Source: Cellulosilyticum sp.
GTDB lineage: Bacteria; Bacillota; Clostridia; Lachnospirales; Cellulosilyticaceae
Direction: 5' to 3'
DNA: 46,656 bases
NCBI GenBank assembly: GCA_015058045.1
Contig: SVDC01000027.1
Span: 1-46,656 of the forward strand
The position numbers and the translations under genes were made by a program. Below are positions 16,744 to 26,116 of the stretch, piece by piece (the first letter of the stretch is position 1; each line of letters starts with the position of its first letter). The notes under the pieces were generated by a model that saw only the letters and a list, made by a program, of their open reading frames with translations, ran no database searches and was not told the origin of the DNA.

Positions 16744-18069
16744 ATGAGCAAACCAATTGTAGCAGTTATTGGACGACCGAATGTAGGGAAGTCCACATTA
16801 TTTAATAGATTAACAAAAACAAAAACATCTATTGTAGATGATACACCAGGTGTAACAAGGGACCGTATTTATGGAGATGTAGAATGGTTAAATCATAAAT
16901 TTACACTTGTAGACACAGGCGGTATTGAGCCAGATAGTACAGACATTATCTTAAGTCAAATGAGAAGACAAGCGGAAGCAGCAATTGAAGCAGCAGATGT
17001 CATTATTTTCTTAGTAGATGTTAAGACAGGAATGACAGATGCAGATACACATGTTGCCAACATGTTACGTCGTTCACATAAACCGGTTGTTCTAGTTGTT
17101 AACAAAGTAGACGATATGGTACATCAAATGATAGGTGTTTATGAATTCTATAATTTAGGATTAGGCGAGCCTATTGCTATTTCTTCAGGACAAGCTTTAA
17201 ATATGGGAGATATGTTAGATGAAGTTGTAAGCCATTTCCCACAAGATAATGATGATGAAGAAGATGATGATAAAATTCGTGTTGCGATTATTGGTAAACC
17301 AAATGTAGGTAAATCATCACTTGTTAATAAAATTGTAGGAGAGGAACGTGTTATCGTAAGTGATATTGCAGGAACAACACGTGATTCAGTCGATACAGAA
17401 GTAGAAATTGATGGACAAACTTATGTCTTAATTGATACAGCAGGTATTAGAAGAAAAAGCAAAATTAAAGAAAATATAGAGAAATATAGTATTATTCGTA
17501 CTTTAGCAGCCATTGATCGTGCCGATGTAGTACTTATTGTTATTGATGCTAAAGAAGGTATTACGGAGCAAGATACTAAGATTGCAGGTATGGCACACGA
17601 AGCAGGTAAAGGATGTATCATTGTTGTAAATAAATGGGATGCCATTGAAAAAGATGATAAAACAATGAATGCTTATCAGAAAAAGATTGTTAACACATTA
17701 GCATATATGCAATATGCACCATGTATGTTTATTTCAGCATTAACAGGACAACGTATTCCAAAATTATTTGATACAATCTATGCCATTGCACAAAATCAAT
17801 CACAGCGCATTAGTACAGGCGTTTTAAATGATGTACTTTATGAAGCAATGGCAATGAATCAGCCGCCAAGTGATAAAGGAAAACCACTTAAAATCTTCTA
17901 TATGACACAAGTAAGTATTAAACCACCTACGTTTGTAATTTTTGTAAATGATAAAGAACTGATGCACTTCTCATATCAACGTTACATTGAAAATCAAATG
18001 AGAGAAGCATTTGGATTTAAAGGAACACCTGTACGATTCATCGTAAGACAAAAAGGGGCGAAAGAATAA
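16744..18069 (+). CDS. der: Ribosome biogenesis GTPase Der (EngA)
   Basis: Essential double-GTPase for 50S assembly. 441 residues with two GTPase domains in tandem: G1 motifs GRPNVGKST (N-terminal) and GKPNVGKSS (after an acidic linker [10 protein letters not shown]), each followed by DTAG and NKxD motifs ([14 protein letters not shown] and [14 protein letters not shown]). A C-terminal KH-like domain follows. It begins after AAAAAGGAG. plsY follows after 2 bases. Confidence 0.98.
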   Translation: MSKPIVAVIGRPNVGKSTLFNRLTKTKTSIVDDTPGVTRDRIYGDVEWLNHKFTLVDTGGIEPDSTDIILSQMRRQAEAAIEAADVIIFLVDVKTGMTDADTHVANMLRRSHKPVVLVVNKVDDMVHQMIGVYEFYNLGLGEPIAISSGQALNMGDMLDEVVSHFPQDNDDEEDDDKIRVAIIGKPNVGKSSLVNKIVGEERVIVSDIAGTTRDSVDTEVEIDGQTYVLIDTAGIRRKSKIKENIEKYSIIRTLAAIDRADVVLIVIDAKEGITEQDTKIAGMAHEAGKGCIIVVNKWDAIEKDDKTMNAYQKKIVNTLAYMQYAPCMFISALTGQRIPKLFDTIYAIAQNQSQRISTGVLNDVLYEAMAMNQPPSDKGKPLKIFYMTQVSIKPPTFVIFVNDKELMHFSYQRYIENQMREAFGFKGTPVRFIVRQKGAKE

Positions 18070-18071
18070 AA

Positions 18072-18692
18072 ATGTATAGAATAGGGGCATTACTTATTGG
18101 GTATCTTTTAGGCGGTGTACAATCAGCTATTTTAGTTGGAAGATTTAAAGGCATTGATATTAGAACGCATGGCAGTGGTAATGCAGGAACAACGAATACA
18201 ATTCGTGTCCTAGGCAAAAAAGCAGGGGCATTAGTACTTGTAATTGATATTTTAAAAGCGGTAATTGCCATTGTATTAGCAAAGCTCATATTTGGTTCAA
18301 GCCATCAGGATGCTAAGGTTTTAATTGCACTTTATAGTGGAATAGGTGCTATATTAGGTCATAGCTATCCCTTATGGTTTGGTTTTAAGGGAGGAAAAGG
18401 AATTGCAACAACAGCTGGAACATTAATAGGCATTGATGTAAGATTGTTCTTAATCGCAGCAGCTGTTTTTCTGATTTGTTTTTGCATAACCCGTATAGTA
18501 TCTATTAGTTCCTTACTAATGACAGCATCTTTGCCTGTTTTAATTAGTGTAATGTATGCAGGAAAAGGAGCAATTGGTATTGAAGCAATGCTACTGGCTT
18601 TAGCGATTACGGCTTTTACCTTTTATAGACATAAAGCCAATATTATTAGGATCATGAATGGAACAGAGGCAAAGTTAACAAGTAAAAAATAG
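18072..18692 (+). CDS. plsY: Glycerol-3-phosphate acyltransferase PlsY
   Basis: Membrane enzyme that transfers acyl groups from acyl-phosphate to glycerol-3-phosphate, the first step of phospholipid synthesis. 206 residues, several hydrophobic segments. Conserved motifs are GSGNAGTTNTIRVLG, GHSYPLWFGFKGGKGIATTAG and the C-terminal FYRHKANIIRI. Next to gpsA, which makes its substrate, and 2 bases after der, so coupled. Confidence 0.96.
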   Translation: MYRIGALLIGYLLGGVQSAILVGRFKGIDIRTHGSGNAGTTNTIRVLGKKAGALVLVIDILKAVIAIVLAKLIFGSSHQDAKVLIALYSGIGAILGHSYPLWFGFKGGKGIATTAGTLIGIDVRLFLIAAAVFLICFCITRIVSISSLLMTASLPVLISVMYAGKGAIGIEAMLLALAITAFTFYRHKANIIRIMNGTEAKLTSKK

Positions 18693-18710
18693 CTATTTGG
18701 AGGAATGGGC

Positions 18711-19700
18711 GTGAAAAAAATCGCTGTTATTGGAGCAGGGAGCTGGGGCTTAGCCCTTGGACTTTTACTTCATGAAAAGAATAATGAAGTTATTTTCTGG
18801 TGTTATAAAGAACAGGAAAAAGACATGATTCTTCAGTGTAGAGAGCATAAAAGATGTTTACCGGGAATTAAAATTCCTATTGAGATTAAATTTACATGTG
18901 ATTTAAAAGAAGCACTTACAGATGTAGATGTAGCAATTCTAGCAGTGCCTTCTAAAGCAATTCGTGAAACAGCAAGAAAAATGAAATCAAATATTGCTGC
19001 TAATACAATTGTTGTGAATGTATCTAAAGGGATTGAAGATGGTACTTTATTATGCTTAGCGGAAGTTATAGAGGAAGAACTTGGTAACTCAGTTGTTGTT
19101 CTATCTGGACCAAGCCATGCAGAAGAAGTAGCAAGACATATTCCAACAACAGTTACTGTAAGCAGTTCACAAATGAATAAGGCTTATGAAATCCAAGAGC
19201 TATTTATGAATCAATATTTTAGAGTGTATACAAATGATGATTTGATAGGTGTAGAGCTTGGTGGAGCATTAAAAAATGTCATTGCATTAGCCGCTGGTAT
19301 TGTAGAAGGCATGGGTTATGGAGATAACACAAAAGCGGCCTTAATTACAAGAGGTATTGCTGAGATGACACGTTTAGGTGTAGCAATGGGAGGAAAGGCG
19401 TCTACCTTCTCTGGCTTAACAGGAATTGGAGACTTAGTTGTAACCTGTACAAGTGGGCATAGTCGAAATAGACGCGCTGGAGAATTAGTTGGACAGGGTT
19501 TAACAATTGAAGAAGCTATGGAGCGTGTGAACATGGTTGTAGAAGGTGTACCCACTACTAAGGCAGCTTATGGCTTGATGCAAAAATATCAAGTAGAAAT
19601 GCCAATTTTAAATGCAATCTATTCAGTTTTATTTGAGAAGCAACCAGTAAAAGAAACTATTGATTGTTTAATGATGCGTAATAAAAGGGATGAACATTAG
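18711..19700 (+). CDS. gpsA: Glycerol-3-phosphate dehydrogenase [NAD(P)+]
   Basis: Reduces dihydroxyacetone phosphate to sn-glycerol-3-phosphate for PlsY. The Rossmann motif GAGSWGLALG is at the N-terminus. The catalytic Lys is in ELGGALKNVIALAAGIVEG and GHSRNRRAGE is conserved. GGAGGA at 18699-18704 directly abuts an in-frame ATG at 18705 (no spacing) and is 6 bases from GTG 18711, so GTG is the likely start (about 329 residues). The stop codon lies inside the terminator hairpin. Confidence 0.95.
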   Translation: MKKIAVIGAGSWGLALGLLLHEKNNEVIFWCYKEQEKDMILQCREHKRCLPGIKIPIEIKFTCDLKEALTDVDVAILAVPSKAIRETARKMKSNIAANTIVVNVSKGIEDGTLLCLAEVIEEELGNSVVVLSGPSHAEEVARHIPTTVTVSSSQMNKAYEIQELFMNQYFRVYTNDDLIGVELGGALKNVIALAAGIVEGMGYGDNTKAALITRGIAEMTRLGVAMGGKASTFSGLTGIGDLVVTCTSGHSRNRRAGELVGQGLTIEEAMERVNMVVEGVPTTKAAYGLMQKYQVEMPILNAIYSVLFEKQPVKETIDCLMMRNKRDEH

Positions 19701-19714
19701 TTCATCCCTTTTTT
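19683..19714 (+). terminator. Intrinsic terminator after gpsA
   Basis: GGGATGAAC and GTTCATCCC with a four-base loop, flanked by AAAA and TTTTTT. The loop holds part of the gpsA stop codon. Confidence 0.93.
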
Positions 19715-19777
19715 GCAAGGGAAATTTATACGAAGGCAACAAAATTCCTAAAAGATTGGTATATATCATTCATTTGT

Positions 19778-19805
19778 ACAATATATTTAAATGTACCCAT
19801 ACAAT
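19778..19805 (+). promoter_or_regulatory. Sigma-E-like promoter of spoIVA, within an AT dyad
   Basis: CATACAAT (19798-19805) matches the sigma-E -10 consensus CATACANT. ACAATAT (19778-19784) is a plausible but weak -35. An 11-bp perfect inverted repeat, TATATTTAAAT (19782-19792) and ATTTAAATATA (19804-19814), brackets the -10 region and may be an operator. In B. subtilis spoIVA is a mother-cell sigma-E gene, so the site fits the job. Confidence 0.55.
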
Positions 19806-19828
19806 TTAAATATAGGGAGGTAGGAGCT

Positions 19829-21307
19829 ATGGAATATTATGATATTTACAAAGATATTTCAGAGAGAACAAACGGGGATATATACATAGGTGTGGTAGGC
19901 CCTGTGAGAACGGGAAAATCTACTTTTATTAAGCGCTTTATGGAAACAATTGTTTTACCTAACATAAAGAATGAACACTATAAAGAGCGTGCTCAGGATG
20001 AGTTACCACAGAGTGGTGATGGCAAAATGATTACCACAACAGAACCTAAATTTATCCCAAATGAAGCTGTTCCAGTAACTATTGGAGGAGACTTTGAAGT
20101 AAAAGTACGTATGATTGACTGTGTAGGTTATGTTGTTCCTGAAGCAGAAGGACATTTTCATAATAATGGGCCACGTATGGTAAAAACACCATGGTTTGAT
20201 GAAGAAATTCCATTTACACAGGCAGCAGAAGTTGGGACTAGAAAAGTAATTACAGACCATTCAACTATTGGTATTGTGGTGACCTCAGATGGAAGTTTTA
20301 CAGAGATTTCTAGAGGAAGTTATATAGAAGGTGAACAAAGAGCAATTGGTGAGTTAAAACGCATAGGAAAACCTTTTATTGTAGTTTATAATACAAAGAG
20401 ACCTTTTGATGCAGAAATTGTAGAGCAAACTAATGAACTCAGTAGAGAATATGATGTTCCTGTTGTACCAATGGATGTGGCTCAAATGAAAACGGAAGAT
20501 ATTCATCAGCTTCTAGAAAAGATTCTTTATGAATTTCCGCTTAATGAAATCCAGTTTATGATGCCAAAGTGGGTTGAGACCTTAGACAATGAGCATTGGG
20601 TAAAGAAAGCATGGATTGATTGTGTTAAAGAACATATTGCAGATGTAGAAAATATTAGACAGGTAAAAGATGTTGTTACAGAGTTAAAAGAACTAGACTT
20701 TATTAAGAATGTATATTTAGAAAAGATACAACTAGGCGAAGGGGTTGTTAAAATTGATGTAACCACCAGTGACGATCTATTTTACCAAGTGCTATCTGAA
20801 ACGACAGGAATTGAAATTCATGGGGATCATGAACTTATGCGGCTCATAAAAGATTTAGCAAGTACAAAGAAAGAGTATGATAAAGTAGCTTATGCTATGA
20901 ATGAAGTGAAGGAAAAGGGCTATGGTGTAGTGAGTCCTATTTTTGATGAAATCACTTTAGAAGAACCAGAAATTATCAAACAAGGTAATCGTTTTGGCGT
21001 AAAATTAAGAGCAAGTGCACCAAGTTACCATATTATCCGTGCTAATATTCAAACAGAAGTTGCGCCAATTGTTGGAACAGAAAAACAGAGTGAAGACCTA
21101 ATTAACAATATGCTGAGTGAGTTTGAAACGGATCCAAAACAAATATGGGAGTCTAATATTTTTGGGAAATCTCTACACGAATTAGTTAATGAAGGACTTC
21201 AAAATAAATTATACCGTATGCCTGAAGATGCGCAGCAAAAACTCCAAGAAACGCTTCAAAAGATTATTAATGAAGGCAATGGTGGTTTGATTTGTATTTT
21301 ATTATAA
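19829..21307 (+). CDS. spoIVA: Stage IV sporulation protein A
   Basis: Cytoskeletal ATPase that coats the forespore surface and anchors the spore coat in the mother cell. 492 residues, the B. subtilis length. Walker A is GPVRTGKST near residue 24-32. The middle and C-terminal domains are present, and the protein ends NEGNGGLICILL, the conserved tail involved in membrane binding and polymerisation. AGGGAGG precedes the ATG. It is a single-gene unit with its own promoter and terminator. This marks the organism as an endospore former or a recent descendant of one. Confidence 0.97.
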   Translation: MEYYDIYKDISERTNGDIYIGVVGPVRTGKSTFIKRFMETIVLPNIKNEHYKERAQDELPQSGDGKMITTTEPKFIPNEAVPVTIGGDFEVKVRMIDCVGYVVPEAEGHFHNNGPRMVKTPWFDEEIPFTQAAEVGTRKVITDHSTIGIVVTSDGSFTEISRGSYIEGEQRAIGELKRIGKPFIVVYNTKRPFDAEIVEQTNELSREYDVPVVPMDVAQMKTEDIHQLLEKILYEFPLNEIQFMMPKWVETLDNEHWVKKAWIDCVKEHIADVENIRQVKDVVTELKELDFIKNVYLEKIQLGEGVVKIDVTTSDDLFYQVLSETTGIEIHGDHELMRLIKDLASTKKEYDKVAYAMNEVKEKGYGVVSPIFDEITLEEPEIIKQGNRFGVKLRASAPSYHIIRANIQTEVAPIVGTEKQSEDLINNMLSEFETDPKQIWESNIFGKSLHELVNEGLQNKLYRMPEDAQQKLQETLQKIINEGNGGLICILL

Positions 21308-21318
21308 GCGAAGTAAAG

Positions 21319-21345
21319 AGAAGTGGACTTTTGTCCACTTTTTTA
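21319..21345 (+). terminator. Intrinsic terminator after spoIVA
   Basis: AAGTGGAC and GTCCACTT stem with TTTT loop, followed by TTTT. Confidence 0.9.
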
Positions 21346-21389
21346 CTGCCTAAAACACCTATAAACCCTTATTTTTTATGTAAAGACAC

Positions 21390-21418
21390 TTGCAAGATAG
21401 AGTATTACATTATATGAT
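21390..21418 (+). promoter_or_regulatory. Sigma-A promoter for the HlyD-like/yggS/sepF cluster
   Basis: TTGCAA (21390-21395), 17-bp spacer, TATGAT (21413-21418). It follows the spoIVA terminator and precedes the first gene of the cluster by about 30 bases. Confidence 0.65.
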
Positions 21419-21453
21419 GATAAGTATGAGAGGATAGAATTGGAAGTGAATGA

Positions 21454-23319
21454 ATGAAACAAAAGAAGAGTACTAGGAGTAATATAAAAGCAAGTAGTAA
21501 AAACTACTTTAATCCATATGAATCGGTTACGTCATTAAATCACAGCAGAACAGTTTCTAGAGATACATATCAGAAAACAAAACAAGCAAGTTCACTACGT
21601 AATTTAGATCGTAAGGTAAATGAAAATCAAAAAAAATCTATGGTGCAATCTACCCCTAAAAAAATAGCGTCTTCTAGTAAAAAAAATAGTACTAGAAAAA
21701 GTGAAAAAAAATATCAGACCCTTTCAAAGTCGGAGAGTATATCTAAAAATTCAAGTCAAAAAGCGTCATATTCTAAAGACAACACCCATTTAAAAGTTAA
21801 GAAGAGAAAAAAAATGACAAAAACTCAAAGAATGAGGTTAAAAAGAAGACGCCAACTACAGATGACCTTACGAATTGGAAGTGTAATGTGTTTAACTATT
21901 GGCTTAATATGGGGAGGTCTTGCATTTAAGGAATTTTTGACAAAACCTACTATATCTCATCAGAGTGTAAAATTAGGTTCACTTGACACCTCTATTTCAT
22001 TTGAGGGTGTTATATTTAGAAATGAGAAAATTATTTCGAGTCAAGAAGAAGGATATGCTGAATATATAGTGGCTGAAGGTGAAAAAGTAGAAAAAGATGC
22101 AACGGTGTATGTACTTGTTGATGAAGAGAATTTAGCAACAACAACGACTGCTAAATCAGAGGTAGACTCACAAATATATAATGAGGCTGCTAACCAAGAA
22201 GCGACATCTAATAATCAGGATAAACGTTACAATTTGGATCAAGAAGTAAAAAGTAGTTTTGAAGAGTTCTATACCAACCGCTATGATAGCAGTACAAGTA
22301 ATATTTATACATTACGGAGCAAATTAGATAGTAGTGTAACAAATCGAACTGATCTTTATACAACTGAGCAGGAAGTCACAAATCAAGAACTAATTGCTCT
22401 TAAGCAAGATATTGAAAGTAATATAGAGCGTTATCAAAAAGGAAAAGTTGTAGAGGAATCTGGACTAGTTTCTTATTATATGGATGGTTATGAGACAGAA
22501 GATGCAAAGGTAGCTATCGAAGCATTAGATTATAAGAACTATTGTAACTATAGAAAAGCAAATTCAACAACAAGTCTTGCGCCCAATGTGCTAAAAAAAG
22601 AAGATGCTATCTATAAATTAGTGACTAATAATGAATGGTATGTTGTCACTTATATTGATGCAGATGAGGATCAATGGACAAAGGGACAACGTTATGAGTT
22701 GAACTTTGATGATTTAAATAATCAAAAAGTACAATTTACATTAATTTCGAAATTAGAAGAAGAGAATAGAGTAAAGCTTGTTTTTAAAAGTACTAATCAA
22801 ATTGGAAGTTTTCTTGGTCCAAGAAAAGTTAATTTTAGTATAGGTAATAAGGAAACAACAGGTCTAAAAATTCCATTAGAGTCTATTGTAGAACTAAATT
22901 TAATTCAAATTCCAAAAGAATATGTTACTTCGGATGATAGTGGATTAAGTGTTCAAAGAAAAAAAGGAGAAAATGTAGAGGTTGTACCGATTGAGATCCA
23001 GAATAAAGAGGAAGAGTTATATTATGTGATTCAAGATTTGACTAATGCACTAGCGATACAGCTTAAAGACACCTTAATACATCCTAAAACAGGTAAGACG
23101 TATGATGTAACAAAGAGTGAAGTGACCCAAGGGGTTTATGTAATAAATGGGCAGATTGCTGATTTTAAAGAGATAGAGATTTTAGCAGAGAATCAAGAGT
23201 ATGTACTAGTAAAATATAATGCAAAAAGTCAATTAAAAGAAATGGATAAAATCATTTCAAATCCTAAGAGTATAAAAAAAGATCAACTGTTAGATGATAT
23301 GAAGATACAAAATGAATAA
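21454..23319 (+). CDS. HlyD-like single-pass membrane protein, function unknown
   Basis: 621 residues. The first ~138 are extremely Ser/Lys-rich, low-complexity and basic, ending in MRLKRRRQLQ. One transmembrane helix follows (about 140-158, with most charge on the inside), so the bulk is extracellular. The outer part starts with a lipoyl/barrel-sandwich-like segment (FEGVIFRNEKIISSQEEGYAEYIVAEGEKVEKDATVYVL) typical of HlyD-type adaptor proteins. No transporter partner is adjacent. It is 12 bases upstream of yggS and probably co-transcribed with the division genes, so a role at the cell envelope is plausible but unproven. Confidence 0.6.
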   Translation: MKQKKSTRSNIKASSKNYFNPYESVTSLNHSRTVSRDTYQKTKQASSLRNLDRKVNENQKKSMVQSTPKKIASSSKKNSTRKSEKKYQTLSKSESISKNSSQKASYSKDNTHLKVKKRKKMTKTQRMRLKRRRQLQMTLRIGSVMCLTIGLIWGGLAFKEFLTKPTISHQSVKLGSLDTSISFEGVIFRNEKIISSQEEGYAEYIVAEGEKVEKDATVYVLVDEENLATTTTAKSEVDSQIYNEAANQEATSNNQDKRYNLDQEVKSSFEEFYTNRYDSSTSNIYTLRSKLDSSVTNRTDLYTTEQEVTNQELIALKQDIESNIERYQKGKVVEESGLVSYYMDGYETEDAKVAIEALDYKNYCNYRKANSTTSLAPNVLKKEDAIYKLVTNNEWYVVTYIDADEDQWTKGQRYELNFDDLNNQKVQFTLISKLEEENRVKLVFKSTNQIGSFLGPRKVNFSIGNKETTGLKIPLESIVELNLIQIPKEYVTSDDSGLSVQRKKGENVEVVPIEIQNKEEELYYVIQDLTNALAIQLKDTLIHPKTGKTYDVTKSEVTQGVYVINGQIADFKEIEILAENQEYVLVKYNAKSQLKEMDKIISNPKSIKKDQLLDDMKIQNE

Positions 23320-23331
23320 GAGGGTGAAAAA

Positions 23332-24027
23332 ATGATTAAAGCACAATTAGAGGAAGTTAGGTTTCAAATATCAGAAGCAGCAAAAAAGGTTGGTCGTGAC
23401 CCTAAAGAAATTACATTAATTGCTGTATCAAAAACCTATCCTTCTAGTGCCATTGAAGAAGCAATTTTAGAAGGATGCCTAGATTTTGGTGAGAATCATG
23501 TACAAGAATTGTGTCAAAAGATAGAAGAAATAAGTGAGCCTGTAAATTGGCACCTTATAGGCCATTTACAAACCAATAAGGTGAAATATATTGTAGGTAA
23601 AACACAGTTAATTCATTCATTAGATCGCTTAAAGTTAGCAGAGGAGATAGAAAGACAGTCTGAAAAGAAAAACATTATTACTAAAGTTTTATTAGAGGTT
23701 AATGTGGCGAATGAAGCTTCTAAACATGGATTTAAACTAGAAGAAGTAATGAATGCTGTGGAGCAAATCAGTCAGATGAAACATATAAAAGTAGAAGGGC
23801 TTATGACGGTTGCCCCATTTGTTGAGAATCCAGAAGATAATAGGACCATTTTTAGGAAATTATATGGATTATCAGTTGACATACAAAACCAAAAGTTTGA
23901 TAATATAAGTACTAGTATTTTATCTATGGGTATGAGTAATGATTATAAAATAGCGATAGAAGAAGGTGCAACCATGATTAGAGTTGGAACTGCTATTTTT
24001 GGCAATAGAGATTATAGTAAAGCATAA
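23332..24027 (+). CDS. ylmE: YggS family pyridoxal phosphate homeostasis protein (YlmE)
   Basis: PLP-binding TIM-barrel protein (COG0325) without known catalytic activity that controls free PLP and amino acid balance. 231 residues. The PLP lysine is Lys34 in LIAVSKTYPSSAI, with GENHVQEL, WHLIGHLQTNKVKYI and the closing SMGMSNDYKIAIEEGATMIRVGTAIFG. GAGGGTG precedes the start. It lies before sepF, as in B. subtilis. Confidence 0.95.
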   Translation: MIKAQLEEVRFQISEAAKKVGRDPKEITLIAVSKTYPSSAIEEAILEGCLDFGENHVQELCQKIEEISEPVNWHLIGHLQTNKVKYIVGKTQLIHSLDRLKLAEEIERQSEKKNIITKVLLEVNVANEASKHGFKLEEVMNAVEQISQMKHIKVEGLMTVAPFVENPEDNRTIFRKLYGLSVDIQNQKFDNISTSILSMGMSNDYKIAIEEGATMIRVGTAIFGNRDYSKA

Positions 24028-24045
24028 CTAAGGAGGAAGAATAAT

Positions 24046-24504
24046 ATGAGTGGATTAATGTCTAAGTTTAAAAATATTTTTGTGCCAGAGGATGAGTATG
24101 ACGAGGAAGAGTACGATGAAGTAGAGCAAGAAGAAGAGACAGTAGCACGTACTACTAGTCATACAGTGAATCATACACCACATCCAGCGCCAATAGCTGT
24201 GCCAAAGGTTGTTTCATTAAGTCAGCCAAATCGTATGGAACTTTTAAACTTTACGATGTTAAGTTATGATATGACTGGGGAGATTTGTGGCTATATTAAA
24301 AATAAGAAACCAATTATTGTTAATATGGAAAAGTTAGCACCACATGAAATGCAACGTGCAGTAGATTATTTAACAGGAGCATGTTTTGCTTTAAATGGCA
24401 ATGTGGAAAAAGTAACAGATAATATATTTATCTTTGCACCAGATCATGTCAATATAAATCCAGAAAAAATCAAACAAAGATCAGGGTTTCCACCAAGTAT
24501 ATAG
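24046..24504 (+). CDS. sepF: Cell division protein SepF
   Basis: FtsZ-bundling protein that tethers the Z ring to the membrane. 152 residues: an N-terminal amphipathic helix (MSGLMSKFKNIFVPE), an acidic/His-Pro linker (about 20-65), and the C-terminal SepF domain with NRMELLNFTMLSYDMTGEICGYIKNKKPIIVNMEKL and the AVDYLTGACFALNG helix. A strong AAGGAGGA site precedes it. The usual ylmG (YggT) gene that follows sepF in B. subtilis is absent here. Confidence 0.95.
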   Translation: MSGLMSKFKNIFVPEDEYDEEEYDEVEQEEETVARTTSHTVNHTPHPAPIAVPKVVSLSQPNRMELLNFTMLSYDMTGEICGYIKNKKPIIVNMEKLAPHEMQRAVDYLTGACFALNGNVEKVTDNIFIFAPDHVNINPEKIKQRSGFPPSI

Positions 24505-24507
24505 ATA

Positions 24508-25287
24508 ATGAAAAATACATTGGAACATATAAAAGGGATTGAAGAAAAACAGTTTGTAAAAATGGTACTAGAGTATTCTAGAAGAGTAGAAAAACAAAAT
24601 AGACCTTTTTTTACACATTTTTACAACAAAGATTGGATGCAAAGTTTACTGACACAATATGTGGCACAAAATGCTTACTTATCATATAGCTTTTTTGGTG
24701 GCTATAAAGGTGCAGAGAAACAAATATTAGCGATTTCCCCTTACCCATTGGAAGATACGGAATTTTCAATTGGTATTTTAAACATAGAAGTAAAAACAGG
24801 AATCGGTAGAGCACTGAGCCATCGAGATTACTTAGGTGCGCTTATGGGATTAGGAATTGAAAGAGATACAATAGGTGATATTATTTTACATGAATCCGGT
24901 GCGTATGTTTTTATTGAGACAAGTATGATTCCATATATAAGAAGTCAGTTAATTTCAATAGGAAGGTATCAAAAAATCCAAATAGAAGAAATTGATATCA
25001 ATGATGTGCATGTTGAAGAACCTAAGATTAAAGTTATGGATACAACGGTTAATACGTTGCGAGTAGATGCTATTTGTGCATGTGCTTTTGGTTTATCCAG
25101 AAGTGAAAGTTCAAAGCTTATTCAAGGAGAAAAAGCAAGATGTAATGGATTGGTTGTAAAAGTTAGTGATCTCGTAAAAGAAGGCGATGTACTTACTTTA
25201 AGAGGACATGGTAAAGCAAAGCTTAAATCTGTCAATGGTTTAACAAAAAAAGACAGAATGCATATTACAATCGAAAAATATATATAA
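24508..25287 (+). CDS. ylmH: YlmH family S4-domain RNA-binding protein
   Basis: 259 residues. The C-terminal S4 RNA-binding domain (about 182-250: TLRVDAICACAFGLSRSESSKLIQGEKARCNGLVVKVSDLVKEGDVLTLRG) follows a YlmH N-terminal domain. Family members bind ribosomes/tRNA and have been linked to division or ribosome rescue. The start is 3 bases after the sepF stop and has no visible Shine-Dalgarno sequence, so translation is probably coupled to sepF. Confidence 0.92.
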   Translation: MKNTLEHIKGIEEKQFVKMVLEYSRRVEKQNRPFFTHFYNKDWMQSLLTQYVAQNAYLSYSFFGGYKGAEKQILAISPYPLEDTEFSIGILNIEVKTGIGRALSHRDYLGALMGLGIERDTIGDIILHESGAYVFIETSMIPYIRSQLISIGRYQKIQIEEIDINDVHVEEPKIKVMDTTVNTLRVDAICACAFGLSRSESSKLIQGEKARCNGLVVKVSDLVKEGDVLTLRGHGKAKLKSVNGLTKKDRMHITIEKYI

Positions 25288-25298
25288 GGGGGATCAAG

Positions 25299-26000
25299 AT
25301 GCTATCTGTAGTTGATATTCAAAATAAAGAATTTAAAAAGAGTAAGTTTGGTGGATATAGTATAGATGAAGTCAATGATTACTTAGAACAAATTATCAAA
25401 TCTTATCAAGAAGTTTTAAATGAAAACTATGCTTTAAAAGATAAAGTAAATGTTTTAAATGAAAGTGTACAATATTATCGTACAATGGAGTCAACCATTC
25501 AAAATGTTCTAGTACTAGCAGATAAAACAGCTCAAGATACAAAAGCTGCGGCTTATGATAAAGCAGAACAAATTAAAAAAGAAGCAGATGAACGTGCAGA
25601 AAAAATAACAGCATTAGCTGAAGAGCGTGTTTCACGTATTATTGACCAAGGTAGACAAGAAGCTTATGAATTAGGTCAAAAGGTTGAAGAAACAAAAAGA
25701 CAATATATTGCATATAAAACGCAGTTTAAGCAGCTCATACAAGCTCAAGCAGATTTTCTTGACCAAGGTGATGTTAGAATGAATGGTATGCACGAAGAAT
25801 TAACACGTGTTTTTGAAAAAATACAGGAAGAAACTGAAGTTACTGTTGAGACAAAACAAGAAGAAACAATTCAAGAAGAAACGATTCATATAAAGATAGA
25901 AGAGCAATTGGCTTCAGATGAAGTAGCAGTAGCGGAGGAAGAAGATACTTACTATACAAAAGCATATGTACCAATTTCAAGCGAAACACATATGGAGTAA
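25299..26000 (+). CDS. divIVA: Cell division/polarity protein DivIVA
   Basis: Coiled-coil protein that senses negative membrane curvature at septa and poles. 233 residues. The N-terminal lipid-binding domain begins MLSVVDIQNKEFKKSKFGGY and continues IDEVNDYLEQIIKSYQEVLNEN. Long coiled coils follow, then an acidic Glu-rich tail (about 185-225). A GGGGGATC site precedes the ATG. It closes the ylmE-sepF-ylmH-divIVA unit and is followed by a strong terminator. Confidence 0.95.
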   Translation: MLSVVDIQNKEFKKSKFGGYSIDEVNDYLEQIIKSYQEVLNENYALKDKVNVLNESVQYYRTMESTIQNVLVLADKTAQDTKAAAYDKAEQIKKEADERAEKITALAEERVSRIIDQGRQEAYELGQKVEETKRQYIAYKTQFKQLIQAQADFLDQGDVRMNGMHEELTRVFEKIQEETEVTVETKQEETIQEETIHIKIEEQLASDEVAVAEEEDTYYTKAYVPISSETHME

Positions 26001-26063
26001 TATTGCTTTAAGATGGTTAAACTTAAATAGATGCAATAAATACTGATCAAGCCAGATAGTATA

Positions 26064-26099
26064 TAGAAAAAAAACGTGCTTTAAAGCACGTTTTTTTCT
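26064..26099 (+). terminator. Intrinsic terminator after divIVA
   Basis: CGTGCTTT and AAAGCACG form a tight stem between an eight-A and a seven-T run; the whole element is nearly palindromic, so it could also work in reverse. Confidence 0.95.
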
Positions 26100-26116
26100 A
26101 GTCAAAAGGAGGAAAA

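Noticed and set aside
20003-20260. Antisense open frame inside spoIVA
   Set aside because: Composition is odd (Phe, Cys, Trp-rich) and matches nothing; the sense strand is clearly spoIVA.
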